Shown here one piece after another: positions 52,691-61,855 of a stretch of DNA of 64,000 nucleotides. Position numbers and translations under genes: made by a program. Location of the stretch: positions 310,001 through 374,000 of the forward strand of contig NZ_FONW01000002.1 in the NCBI RefSeq assembly GCF_900113005.1. Direction: 5' to 3'. The DNA comes from Sunxiuqinia elliptica. Lineage in GTDB: Bacteria; Bacteroidota; Bacteroidia; Bacteroidales; Prolixibacteraceae. The notes under the pieces are model-generated. The model did not search any database and was not told the DNA's origin. It saw nothing but the letters and a program-made list of their open reading frames with translations. The first letter of the stretch is position 1; each line of letters begins with the position of its first letter.

Positions 52691-53914
52691 CTATTTGAAG
52701 AATGGGTGGTTGAGTAATTTGTTTGCGTTTTCTTCTTGGCTGATCTTAATGTATTTTAAGAAACTTTGCTCAGTCTTGTGTCCCGTGATTTTCATAATCG
52801 TGATTGTTGGAACGTCGGCTAGATATAGATTTGTAGCAAAACTTCTCCTTGCGGTGTGAGTGGTAATGAGCTGATATTTTGGTTTCGTTTCTCTAACAAC
52901 CTTGCCTCCTTTTGTAATCGAAGTTTCTATTGGCTTTGTAATTTTTGCAATCTTACCTATGTGTTTGATGTAGACATTCATTTTTTGATTGCTTAAAGCT
53001 GGAGGAACCTGATTTTTGTATTTCTTAAAAATTGATCTCACGTACCTGTGTTGTGGAATGATAACAATTTCGTCAGTTTTTTCTGTTCTTATCCTAATCT
53101 TGTTTTCATCTATAAAGTTTTCTGGTTTTAGTTGAGAAAAATCTGAGAACCTTAAGCCGGAGTAGCAGCCAATAATAAACAAATCTCTGACTTTATCTAG
53201 TTGTTTGTCTCTTTCAAGGTTGAGATTGTAGATATTGTCAAGTTCATCGGTGGTTAAGTAAATGCTTTCTGATTGTTCGCTTATGCGCTTGAACTTGCTG
53301 TTTCGATATTCAAAATTCTTATTTATACCTCTGTCTGTTGCTGCATTTAAAAAAGTTTTAAGTACTTGGATGTATTTCCCAATTGAGTTTTGAGAATAGC
53401 CTTTATTAATCATAAAGGCGAGAAAGGAATTATAGAATTCGAGGTTTATATCCTGAAAATCAATCTGCTTCTTTTCGTCCGAGTATTGGTTGAGGAATCT
53501 TTTTGTTTGGTTGTATGTTTTGATTGTTCCATCGCTTTTTAGTGGCTTGTTTTCTTCGATAAAGCGATCAATGAAAGAGAGCAAGGTTGGCTTTTCTTCT
53601 TTATTTATAAATCTGAGTTTTGCATCTAGTTCATCTTTTAGTAGTTTATTGCTTGGTTCTTTTCCGTCATTCAAAATCTTTCGATAAGCATTGTTTGTAG
53701 TGGTTACAATGTTTGTTAATCTTTGATTGAATTCGGGGTACTCTGGAAATTTCTTTGTTTCTTTTGCTCTTTGATCTTTCGAGTTCCAAAACTTCACAAG
53801 GATTTTCTCTCCAGTTGAATATTTTAGTCGCTTGTTGTTGTAGCTGAAAAAGAGATAAACAAGTGTTTTTTCTTTTGACTTGGGTTCTTTTAAGAAGAAA
53901 TTAAGTTTAGGCAT
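52691..53914 (-). CDS. Tyrosine recombinase/integrase
   Basis: A 407-residue site-specific integrase. The start at 53914 (MPKLNFFLKEPKSKEKTLVYLFF) is chosen over a codon at 53962; this fits the Bacteroidota Arm-DNA-binding domain. A SAM-like core-binding domain follows (about residues 110-215) and then the catalytic domain with Arg255 in GCYSGLRFSDF, His353 and Arg356 in THTARRSFAT, His379 in TGHKT and the nucleophile Tyr388 in FLKYIK. It lies next to attR with its 5' end facing the junction, as expected for the enzyme that integrated the element at tRNA-Phe. Confidence 0.94.
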   Translation of the reverse strand: MPKLNFFLKEPKSKEKTLVYLFFSYNNKRLKYSTGEKILVKFWNSKDQRAKETKKFPEYPEFNQRLTNIVTTTNNAYRKILNDGKEPSNKLLKDELDAKLRFINKEEKPTLLSFIDRFIEENKPLKSDGTIKTYNQTKRFLNQYSDEKKQIDFQDINLEFYNSFLAFMINKGYSQNSIGKYIQVLKTFLNAATDRGINKNFEYRNSKFKRISEQSESIYLTTDELDNIYNLNLERDKQLDKVRDLFIIGCYSGLRFSDFSQLKPENFIDENKIRIRTEKTDEIVIIPQHRYVRSIFKKYKNQVPPALSNQKMNVYIKHIGKIAKITKPIETSITKGGKVVRETKPKYQLITTHTARRSFATNLYLADVPTITIMKITGHKTEQSFLKYIKISQEENANKLLNHPFFK

Positions 53915-53953
53915 TGTATTTTTTATTTCAAATATAAAATAAAAAATGGTCAT

Positions 53954-53973
53954 GGGGGACATTTTGGGGGACA
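53954..53973 (+). repeat. GGGGGACA direct repeats near attR (putative integrase arm sites)
   Basis: GGGGGACA at 53954-53961 and 53966-53973, 12 bp apart; a related GGGGACA lies near the other end at 48605-48611 in the same orientation. They flank the element just inside both attachment sites. Confidence 0.5.
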
Positions 53974-54092
53974 GTTATTTTTTACTTTATTTAATTTTAG
54001 TTTTTCTATTTTATTCTGCAGATATTGTTATTACTCTGTTTTGCTGTTTGTTCTGCCGTGTTTTGGATAAATGGAGTTCAAAATTGTGGGTG

Positions 54093-54111
54093 CAGGTGGC
54101 ACCACCGAAAA
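54093..54111 (+). repeat. attR: 19-bp attachment repeat
   Basis: CAGGTGGCACCACCGAAAA, identical to the tRNA-Phe end at 48523-48541; no tRNA body lies before it. Confidence 0.92.
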
Positions 54112-54138
54112 GGGGAAGATGAAAATCTTTCCCTTTTT
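54109..54138 (+). terminator. Displaced original terminator of tRNA-Phe
   Basis: AAGGGGAAGAT (54111-54121) pairs with ATCTTTCCCTT (54126-54136), one G-T pair, then T residues. It starts right after attR, where the tRNA terminator would have been before integration. Confidence 0.75.
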
Positions 54139-54334
54139 TGTTTTACCACGAACTGTATCCTGCTTTTTCTTCGCCTCAAAAAACAATGGGGACTCAACTT
54201 TTTTTTATTTTCTCTACTTTTGTTTTGCGATTGAATGTTTTTCGATCGAAAATCATTTGTTTGTCCAATTCTGAGAATTGGACTTTGTTCGAGGATGATT
54301 TTTTTCTCTCTGATATCTTATTGCTTGTTGGCGA

Positions 54335-54973
54335 ATGATGCATCATCTAAAAAAAATAGAGATTGATAGCTCGAAGAGTTGGTTGAGGTTTCTTGAGGGA
54401 GACCGGGATGCTTTAGGAAGTCTTTTCCGATTATATTTTTCGGAACTGCTAGCCTATGGTAGGAAGTTTATCCCACCAGACGATTTGGTGAAAGACCACA
54501 TTCAGAATTTATTTGTACGCCTTTGGGAAAAACGCAGTCAGCTTCGGCCGGTAGACAATGTGAAAGTGTACTTGCTGATTAGTTTAAAGCATGACCTGTT
54601 GCAAAGTTTGAAAGCAGAGAAACCCAAGAAAGAGCTCATTGAGAAGATGGATGCCGGGTGGTTTGAGATTTCGGTTGAGGATTTTATGGTTGAAAAGGAA
54701 CAGGAAGCAGAGCTTGCTCAGAAGGTTGCATCCTGTTTAGCGCAACTCACAGCCCGCCAGCGTGAGGTTATTTACCTGCGCTTTTATCACAATTTTGATT
54801 TTCCCAATATTGCAGAAATCATGGATATGAATATTCAGTCTGTCCGGAATTTACTGTTCAGAACTCTGGAGAAAATTCGAAAAGAAGTGGGAGGAAGCGA
54901 CATTCAACAGTCTGGAAATATTGAATTAATTCTATTAAGTTTATTTGGGCATTCTTCTTCTTTTATCTATTAA
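54335..54973 (+). CDS. ECF RNA polymerase sigma factor (FecI-like)
   Basis: A 212-residue extracytoplasmic-function sigma factor. Region 2 contains LGSLFRLYFSELLAYGRKFI and KDHIQNLFVRLWEKR; region 4 contains LTARQREVIYLRFYHNFDFPNIAEIMDMNIQSVRNLLFRTLEKIRK. No signal or membrane helix. It is followed by a FecR-type anti-sigma factor and a SusC with an N-terminal STN domain, so it should drive this locus when the outer-membrane receptor binds its ligand. Two ATGs overlap at the start (54335, 54338). Confidence 0.92.
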   Translation: MMHHLKKIEIDSSKSWLRFLEGDRDALGSLFRLYFSELLAYGRKFIPPDDLVKDHIQNLFVRLWEKRSQLRPVDNVKVYLLISLKHDLLQSLKAEKPKKELIEKMDAGWFEISVEDFMVEKEQEAELAQKVASCLAQLTARQREVIYLRFYHNFDFPNIAEIMDMNIQSVRNLLFRTLEKIRKEVGGSDIQQSGNIELILLSLFGHSSSFIY

Positions 54974-55090
54974 ACATGTTTTTCTTTTTGTTTCGTTTTT
55001 TCTTTTTGTGAACTTTTTTTGAAAAAAAAGTAAAAATAGGTGAGTATAAAGCTTCGATTTAGCCATCTTCTGAATAGAATGTGAAAGAGA

Positions 55091-56191
55091 ATGAAGCAAG
55101 ACGAACAAAAAATATACGAAAAACTAATTTCAGATCAACGCTTTGTGGCTTGGGCAGCTGGGAAGAATGACGCGGATGACTATTATTGGGAACAATGGAG
55201 GAATAGTCATCCGGAATACTTACCCGTATTTGAAGAAGCCTGTGAGACCGTGCGGATGTTCCGTTTTTCAGAGAAGAATTCTTCTCCTGCCGAAGTTGAA
55301 AGGCAGTGGAAACAGGCTGAGCAACGGATGTATGCGAAAACTCGAAAGCTAACAGCTCCGAATATTTTGGATTGGTACAAACGAGTTGCAGCCATTTTAA
55401 TTTTTCCCTTAACGATCGCTGCTCTTTGGTTTTTCTACAGCCAGTTTCAATTAAAAATCGAATTTGAGCGTGTAGCCAACTATCATCATGAACACCAAGT
55501 TCAGGTTGAAGCTCCGTTGGGAGGTCAGTTGGTTGCTGAATTACCGGATGGCTCTAAGGCTTGGCTAAATTCAGGCTCTACTTTGAATTATCCGGCCGTT
55601 TTTTCGCGGGAAAAGCGGGAGGTAGAAATGTCGGGAGAGATTTATTTTCAGGTTGCCAAAGGAAATGAGCCGTTTTTTGTGAAGAACCTGGGACCGACTA
55701 TTCAGGTTCATGGAACCGAATTCAACGTTCATGCTTATGAAAACGAAGAGCTTGTTACCGTTGCTTTAGCCGAAGGAAAAATCTCCTTGAATGGCAATGG
55801 ACAACAACTGGAGTTGATTCCGGGAGAGGTGGTGACCTTTAATCGACGCAGTGAACAGTTGCATAAGCAGAAAGACGACATTTACCCCTATACCTGTTGG
55901 CGTGAAGGAAGATATATTTTTCGAAATGCTTCTTTGGGCTCTGTCTTACGAACCTTGGAACGGCGATATAATGTATCGATTGAACTTCGGGGGGGAGAGG
56001 AACTAAGTCAAACTAAATACAATGCAACGATAAGTGGAGAACCTTTGCAGCAAATTCTGGAACTATTAACATTCACAGCTCCATTGAATTATGAATATAA
56101 GAAGGCTCAGATGTTGGATGATGGAAGCTTTTCTAAAGCAGAAGTCGTTCTCTGGAAAAATAATAATAAAATGGTATCACCGAAAAAATAG
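55091..56191 (+). CDS. FecR-family anti-sigma factor
   Basis: A 366-residue inner-membrane regulator. An N-terminal cytoplasmic part (about residues 1-95, which binds the sigma factor), one helix (about residues 98-118, VAAILIFPLTIAALWFFYSQF), then the periplasmic FecR domain with VEAPLGGQLVAELPDGSKAWLNSGSTLNYP and the C-terminal DUF4974-type end (GRYIFRNASLGSVLRTLERRYNV). It relays the state of the STN-bearing SusC receptor to the ECF sigma factor. It starts about 117 bp after the sigma gene. Confidence 0.93.
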   Translation: MKQDEQKIYEKLISDQRFVAWAAGKNDADDYYWEQWRNSHPEYLPVFEEACETVRMFRFSEKNSSPAEVERQWKQAEQRMYAKTRKLTAPNILDWYKRVAAILIFPLTIAALWFFYSQFQLKIEFERVANYHHEHQVQVEAPLGGQLVAELPDGSKAWLNSGSTLNYPAVFSREKREVEMSGEIYFQVAKGNEPFFVKNLGPTIQVHGTEFNVHAYENEELVTVALAEGKISLNGNGQQLELIPGEVVTFNRRSEQLHKQKDDIYPYTCWREGRYIFRNASLGSVLRTLERRYNVSIELRGGEELSQTKYNATISGEPLQQILELLTFTAPLNYEYKKAQMLDDGSFSKAEVVLWKNNNKMVSPKK

Positions 56192-56294
56192 AATGCCTAT
56201 GAAAAAAACAAGGATGCGAAAGTGCTGCGAACACCTTCGCATCTGATTCTTAGTGTTTAATTAGCTTGTATAAATTACTAATCAGTACAAATTT

Positions 56295-59200
56295 ATGAAA
56301 AAAAAGAACATGCTACTGCCGGCATTCGGATCCGGTATGCATAAGATCCTTAGAATTATGAGATTAACCATTTTTTTAACCTTGATTTGTGTTATTCAGG
56401 TATTTGCAGAAAAAGGATATTCACAGACCACTAGTTTAACGGTTGAGCTTAAGAATGAAACCATTGAGAATGTTCTGCTAAGCATCGAAGAGCAGAGTCG
56501 TTTTGTGTTTTTGTATAATAAAGACATGATTGATGTAAAGCGTAAGGTGGATGTTCGCTTTATAAAAGCTAATGTTGAAGAAGTGTTGGAATCCATCTTT
56601 GACGGCACAGGCGTAAACTACCGGATTATTGACAATCAAATTGCGTTGAGTCCCGGTTATGAAGATCAAACACAGAATATATCTGTATCTGGGAAAGTTA
56701 CTTCTCTAAATGGTGAATTTCTTCCGGGAGTAGCGGTTGTTGTTAAAGGAACCTCGCAAGGAACAGTAACTGATTTCGACGGTGCATATTCCTTGAGTGA
56801 TGTTCCAGCCGATGGAACTTTGGTATTTTCATTTGTTGGAATGAAGGCACAAGAGGTGCCCGTAAATCAAAAAAGCCAAATCGACGTTGTTTTGGAAGAA
56901 GAAACCATTGGACTTGAAGAAGTTGTTGCTGTTGGTTATGGCGTTCAGAAAAAGGTCAACTTGACAGGAGCTATTACAGCTGTAAAAATGGAAGAATTGA
57001 GCAACATTTCAACTCCAAACCTTTCCAATTCGCTTGCTGGACGTGCACCTGGGGTTAATATTACAGGAACATCAGGTTTAGCAGGAGCAACCTCTAAAAT
57101 CCGGATTCGCGGAGGATTTGGCGAACCTCTTTTCGTAATTGATGGAATTGTTCGTGAGAAAGAAGCCTTTGATGCTTTAGAAGCAGGAGAGGTTGAGCAG
57201 TTAAGCTTTTTGAAGGATGCTGCCACAGCTTCAATCTATGGTTCGCGAGCAGGAAATGGTGTTATTTTGGTTACAACCAAAAAGGGGAAAAAGCAGAAAC
57301 CAACATTCAACTTTCAATCCTCTTATACAACTTCATCGCCTACACAAACACTACTATCCGATCAAACAACTGCAACGGATGAGTTGATTTATCAAAACCG
57401 GGTAGCTGCGTTTAATGGGACAACTCCTCCGAATGGTCCCGAAGAATTTGCCTATTTTGAAAACCGCAGTTATAACGTAAACGATTTTATTTGGCAAAAT
57501 CCATGGAGTCAGAAGCACTCGTTAAGCGTGGCTGGAGGTAGTGATAAAATTACGTATTACTCCATTGCAAGTTATCGCGGAGAAGAAGGTTCCTATACTT
57601 CTTTAGAGCATCAAAAGTTCAACTTACGGTCAAATGTTTCGGCCAAAATTTCTGATGCCATTCAAATCAATTTGAATATATCAGCTAATCAACAAAACCA
57701 CGACCGTTTCTATTGGCCATTTTCTCCCGATGATGATTATGATGTTTCTGACTTGTACCGGGTTACATTTAACTGGCCTAAAGTGTATCCTTTTTATACT
57801 CTTGAAGACGGAACTCCCGCTAATTATGTTACTGACTTTCCAGTGCAAACCCCCATGGGAAGCTGGCTGGCTTGGAGTGTTATTGATCAAATTGTCGGTG
57901 ATCGCTACATTAAAACGAGGAAACGTGAGCTGAATACGATTTTATCTCTGGATATTAAGTTGGATAAATACATCTCTGGGCTTTCAACGAAAGTCGTTGG
58001 AAACTACATTGGTGCTGACTATATGAGGAAGAGATACCTCACATTCCAGAAAAACTACGTGTTTAACCAAGCTGATCCCGATGGCAATCGATTTGTACCT
58101 GCCGCTCCTGATCCAAATAAGGTAAATACATTTACATTTAGTCAGAATCAACCCTATTTGAGCTATGAGTTAAATACTAGCTGGAGCTACCAGTTTAACT
58201 GGTTTTTAAACTATAAAAAGTCTTTTGGAAAGCATAGTGTTGATGCCATGGCAGTATGGGAACAGAGTGAAAGAGGCCTTTACGGAGCCTACGTTAAAGC
58301 AGAAGACCCTGTAACAACTTACGACCAGGACTTTGTATACTCAACAGATTCCGAACGTCGCTATGGTAGAGGTTGGGAAGAAATAGGAGCTCGGCAATCG
58401 TTAATTGGACGTTTGAATTATAACTTTAATGAGCGTTACATCGCTGAATTTTCATTCAGGTATGATGGAAATACCTTATTCCCCAAAAGCAAACGTTGGG
58501 GATTCTTTCCTTCAATATCAGCAGCATGGCGTATCTCAGAGGAAGGCTTTATGGATGTGACAGATAGTTGGTTAGATGATCTGAAGTTAAGAGTTTCTTA
58601 CGGAACTACAGGGAATGACTTGGATGTAAATAATGAGAAGATTCGAGCGTTTTCATACACCAATGTATATCAAAATGCAGGGAATTATATTTTTGGTGAT
58701 GAGCTTTATCGAAGTATTAAACCTGGTGCCACTCCAAACCCGAGCTTAACATGGGCAACGTCAACAACCTACAATGCTGGAATTGATTTTACTATGCTAA
58801 CCAGTAAATTGTCCGGAACGCTTGATGTGTTCTCCAAAAAGGAGACTGATATTTTGGGTTCACGACTGGTGACACTTCCTGATAACTATGGACAGAGTTT
58901 AGCTCCGGAAAACTATGCTGAACGTTCATGGAAAGGTGGCGAATTGACAATTACCTGGCGAGATAGAGCGATCAAGAACCAAGTAAATTATTCGGTCTAT
59001 GGAAATATTGGCTATGCTAAAGATCAATGGGACGTGATTGATGAAGGAGAAGCTTTTCTACCTGGTGGAAGTCGCGAGTGGGCCTCTAAAATAGGAAATC
59101 CATTAGATCGTATTTTTGGCTATAACAGCTTAGGAATTGTTCGAACTCAAGAACAGTTGGATGAGTTACTGGCTAGTGGATTTAAACAATTTGGGCGCGA

Positions 59201-59798
59201 TCCATATCTCGGAGGACTTTTGTTTGAAGATATTCGTGGTGATGGCTATTCGGAAGGGCCTGATGGGAAAATTGACTCCAATGATCAACAATTGTTGTCC
59301 GAAAATGCGGCCCCAAGAATTAACTATGGTTTTGGGGTTAGCGCTAGCTGGAAGAACTTTTCAATTGATGCCCACTTCCAAGGCGTTGGTGTTTATGACC
59401 GGATGATTAGCAATAAGGAAGGCGCAGGAATTCGTCAGTGGGGAGGAACTGTTCGTCCTTACTATCCAATTTGGACCAAAGATGTTTGGACGCCGGATAA
59501 TCCAGATGGAGAATACCCACGTCCTGTTGGAAAGAACTGGTATGAGTCAGGAACAGGAGCTAGTTCGTTCTGGATCAGAAATGGAGCCTACATGAGGCTA
59601 AAGAACCTGAATGTGGGGTACAATCTTCCAGCTAAGTGGTTGTCAGCAATCAATGTCGCAAGCGCCCAGCTTTTCTTCAATGGTACAAACTTGTTTGCGA
59701 TCTCTAAAATCAAAGAGTTTCATGATCCTGAGCAGAAAGAGTATGACTCGTATCCTTTGATGAAATCGTTCACTTTTGGACTTGATATTAAATTTTAA
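56295..59798 (+). CDS. SusC/RagA-type TonB-dependent receptor with STN domain
   Basis: A 1167-residue outer-membrane transporter. After a signal segment there is a secretin/TonB short N-terminal (STN) domain (about residues 45-118) for contact with FecR, a CarboxypepD_reg-like repeat (about 128-205), a TonB box-plug region beginning EVVAVGYGVQKKVNLTGAI and a 22-strand barrel ending in the aromatic residue of FGLDIKF. The phrase IRGGFGEPLFVIDGI and LKDAATASIYGSRAGNGVILVTTKKG are SusC signatures. With SusD it imports a large nutrient across the outer membrane using TonB energy. It precedes susD by 14 bp. Confidence 0.96.
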   Translation: MKKKNMLLPAFGSGMHKILRIMRLTIFLTLICVIQVFAEKGYSQTTSLTVELKNETIENVLLSIEEQSRFVFLYNKDMIDVKRKVDVRFIKANVEEVLESIFDGTGVNYRIIDNQIALSPGYEDQTQNISVSGKVTSLNGEFLPGVAVVVKGTSQGTVTDFDGAYSLSDVPADGTLVFSFVGMKAQEVPVNQKSQIDVVLEEETIGLEEVVAVGYGVQKKVNLTGAITAVKMEELSNISTPNLSNSLAGRAPGVNITGTSGLAGATSKIRIRGGFGEPLFVIDGIVREKEAFDALEAGEVEQLSFLKDAATASIYGSRAGNGVILVTTKKGKKQKPTFNFQSSYTTSSPTQTLLSDQTTATDELIYQNRVAAFNGTTPPNGPEEFAYFENRSYNVNDFIWQNPWSQKHSLSVAGGSDKITYYSIASYRGEEGSYTSLEHQKFNLRSNVSAKISDAIQINLNISANQQNHDRFYWPFSPDDDYDVSDLYRVTFNWPKVYPFYTLEDGTPANYVTDFPVQTPMGSWLAWSVIDQIVGDRYIKTRKRELNTILSLDIKLDKYISGLSTKVVGNYIGADYMRKRYLTFQKNYVFNQADPDGNRFVPAAPDPNKVNTFTFSQNQPYLSYELNTSWSYQFNWFLNYKKSFGKHSVDAMAVWEQSERGLYGAYVKAEDPVTTYDQDFVYSTDSERRYGRGWEEIGARQSLIGRLNYNFNERYIAEFSFRYDGNTLFPKSKRWGFFPSISAAWRISEEGFMDVTDSWLDDLKLRVSYGTTGNDLDVNNEKIRAFSYTNVYQNAGNYIFGDELYRSIKPGATPNPSLTWATSTTYNAGIDFTMLTSKLSGTLDVFSKKETDILGSRLVTLPDNYGQSLAPENYAERSWKGGELTITWRDRAIKNQVNYSVYGNIGYAKDQWDVIDEGEAFLPGGSREWASKIGNPLDRIFGYNSLGIVRTQEQLDELLASGFKQFGRDPYLGGLLFEDIRGDGYSEGPDGKIDSNDQQLLSENAAPRINYGFGVSASWKNFSIDAHFQGVGVYDRMISNKEGAGIRQWGGTVRPYYPIWTKDVWTPDNPDGEYPRPVGKNWYESGTGASSFWIRNGAYMRLKNLNVGYNLPAKWLSAINVASAQLFFNGTNLFAISKIKEFHDPEQKEYDSYPLMKSFTFGLDIKF

Positions 59799-59812
59799 AA
59801 AATTAATTCAGT

Positions 59813-61570
59813 ATGAAAAAGATTATATACGCAATAATTCTTTTAACTGCGTTTACCCGATGTTCAGATGTTCTTGACATTGAAGATATAAGCAATTACA
59901 GTCCAGAGCTTGTTTGGAATGATGAAAATCTGGCTAATGCCTACATCGCAAACCTTTACCCCATGTTTGGAAACTGGAGTACGGGAGCTGATCGAACCAG
60001 TCAGCAGCTAGCAGGTATTGAGTTTTATGAAAATCGGATTACCATCACAAATAGTTCTTATAAAAATTGGGCATACGACCGGATACGATTAATCAATCAA
60101 GCTATTGTTGATGTAAATGATGGTGAATTACCACAGGAGGTGAAAGAAAGCATCACAGGACAAGCGCTGTTTATGCGCGCTTATACCTATTTCAACATGG
60201 TTATTTATCATGGTGGTGTTCCCTACATCAAAGTACCTCAGGATAGATACAATGATGATCTTTATGTTGCAAGAAATAGCACCGCAGAGTGTTTTGATTT
60301 TATCATTAAAGACATTGATGATGCAATCAGTTTTTTGCCAGAACATATTGAGAGTAGCTCTGCCGACTATGGAAAAATTGATGGAAACTTTGCTTTAGCA
60401 TTCAAAGCGAAGGTACTCCTTTACAAAGCTTCTCCTCAGTTCAATCCGTCCAATCCGTGGGATAATCAACAGTGGGCAGATGCTTACACTGTAAATAAGC
60501 AAGCTTATGAAAGCCTGAAAAACCAAGGATATGCCTTAACTGAAGATTATTCAGATATTGCCTTGGTTGAACGTGGCCCCGAAGTTGTATTTGCAGTTAT
60601 CAATTCTTATCCAGATAAAACGGCAAGTTGGGATTATGGTGTGCGTCCCGGTTCTGAAAGTCGAGGTCCGGCTTGGGCTTGTCCAACTTGGGAGTTCGTT
60701 AAAGAATTTCCGATGAAGGACGGCAAAATGTACAATGATCCAACCGGGGATTACTATAAAACGGATGAGGAGTTTTTACAATCTTACTGGGAAAATCGTG
60801 ACCCACGTTTTGAGAAGTCAATTGTTTGGAATGGGAAGATTTATGAGGTGTCAGGCAAGGCAGGCAGACGTCAATACACTTCCTTGGGGATTGCCCACGA
60901 GTTGGATGACTTTGGCGTTAATCCAAATGCGGCAACCAACTCGACGAATTTAGATCGTTATACCGGATTTTTTATCCTTAAAAATAGTTTGCTAAGCCTG
61001 ACTCAGTCAGAAGTCCAGCAATACGACGTCGACTTTATCTTGATGCGTTTTGCTGAAGTCATGTTGAATTACGCTGAAGCAGCAAATGAAACGGGTCACT
61101 TGGAAGATGCCTTAGATATTTTAAAACAAATTCGTTACCGTGCAGGAGTTGAAGCAGGGGATGATGGAAACTATGGAGTAGCAGCTACAACCCGGGAAGA
61201 AATGCGCGAAGCCATTTTGGCCGAACGTAATATTGAACTTTGTTTTGAAGGACATCGTTTTTGGGATTTGCGTCGTTTAAGAATGCTTGATCGTTTGGAT
61301 GGAACCACCAAACATGGTGTTGAAGCGATTGCGATTAATGAAAATGGCGATGAAATGCCGCTTTCCGAAGCACGCGATAAAGCAAATGCAAATGAACTAA
61401 CTGAAGCAAATTTTAAATACAGTACGTTGCGGGTTCCTCGATCGGGTGTTCAGGTTAATTCGTTACCAGAAACTTATTACTTTTTTCCAATCCACCAAGA
61501 TGTGTTAGATCGAAATAGCAGCTTGGAACAAAACGTTGATTGGGGCGGAACATTTGATCCAACGCTTTAG
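59813..61570 (+). CDS. SusD/RagB-type outer-membrane lipoprotein
   Basis: A 585-residue substrate-capturing lipoprotein partner of SusC. The lipobox is TRC with Cys17 after a short signal (MKKIIYAIILLTAF). The SusD fold of four TPR-like helix pairs is seen in GQALFMRAYTYFNMVIYHGGVPYI and VMLNYAEAANETGHLEDALDILKQIRYRAGV, followed by the C-terminal AILAERNIELCFEGHRFWDLRRL and FPIHQDVLDRN. It lies on the cell surface above the SusC channel. The linked S9 peptidase suggests peptides as substrate, but glycans cannot be excluded. Confidence 0.95.
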   Translation: MKKIIYAIILLTAFTRCSDVLDIEDISNYSPELVWNDENLANAYIANLYPMFGNWSTGADRTSQQLAGIEFYENRITITNSSYKNWAYDRIRLINQAIVDVNDGELPQEVKESITGQALFMRAYTYFNMVIYHGGVPYIKVPQDRYNDDLYVARNSTAECFDFIIKDIDDAISFLPEHIESSSADYGKIDGNFALAFKAKVLLYKASPQFNPSNPWDNQQWADAYTVNKQAYESLKNQGYALTEDYSDIALVERGPEVVFAVINSYPDKTASWDYGVRPGSESRGPAWACPTWEFVKEFPMKDGKMYNDPTGDYYKTDEEFLQSYWENRDPRFEKSIVWNGKIYEVSGKAGRRQYTSLGIAHELDDFGVNPNAATNSTNLDRYTGFFILKNSLLSLTQSEVQQYDVDFILMRFAEVMLNYAEAANETGHLEDALDILKQIRYRAGVEAGDDGNYGVAATTREEMREAILAERNIELCFEGHRFWDLRRLRMLDRLDGTTKHGVEAIAINENGDEMPLSEARDKANANELTEANFKYSTLRVPRSGVQVNSLPETYYFFPIHQDVLDRNSSLEQNVDWGGTFDPTL

Positions 61571-61610
61571 ACCAATCTGAGTCTAATAATCCAATAAAGT
61601 TAAAGTTTGA

Positions 61611-61645
61611 CGAGGCTATCTCTTAGGAGATGGCCTCGCTTTTTA
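61611..61645 (+). terminator. Terminator after susD
   Basis: CGAGGCTATCTC (61611-61622) pairs with GAGATGGCCTCG (61627-61638), one G-T pair, loop TTAG, then CTTTTT. Confidence 0.88.
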
Positions 61646-61855
61646 TACGAAAAGGCTGATTGGTTTTCCTGAATTGCATGCTTTCTTTCGTTTCCTCGCT
61701 TAAGTCATGGCTGCTTTCAATCCTGATCCCTATTTTTGAAAACTTAGCTTGTAATGTTTTAGCCAGAATGAGGACTAAAAGGATAGCCTGTTTTTGCAAG
61801 ACCGGATCAATTAAAACGGATCGAATAAGTTTACAATCCTATAACGATAAGATAA

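Noticed and set aside
54025-54338. Three overlapping short open frames just outside attR
   Set aside because: They are Phe/Cys-rich low-complexity translations of A/T-rich sequence covering attR and a terminator hairpin; no start signal or family match.
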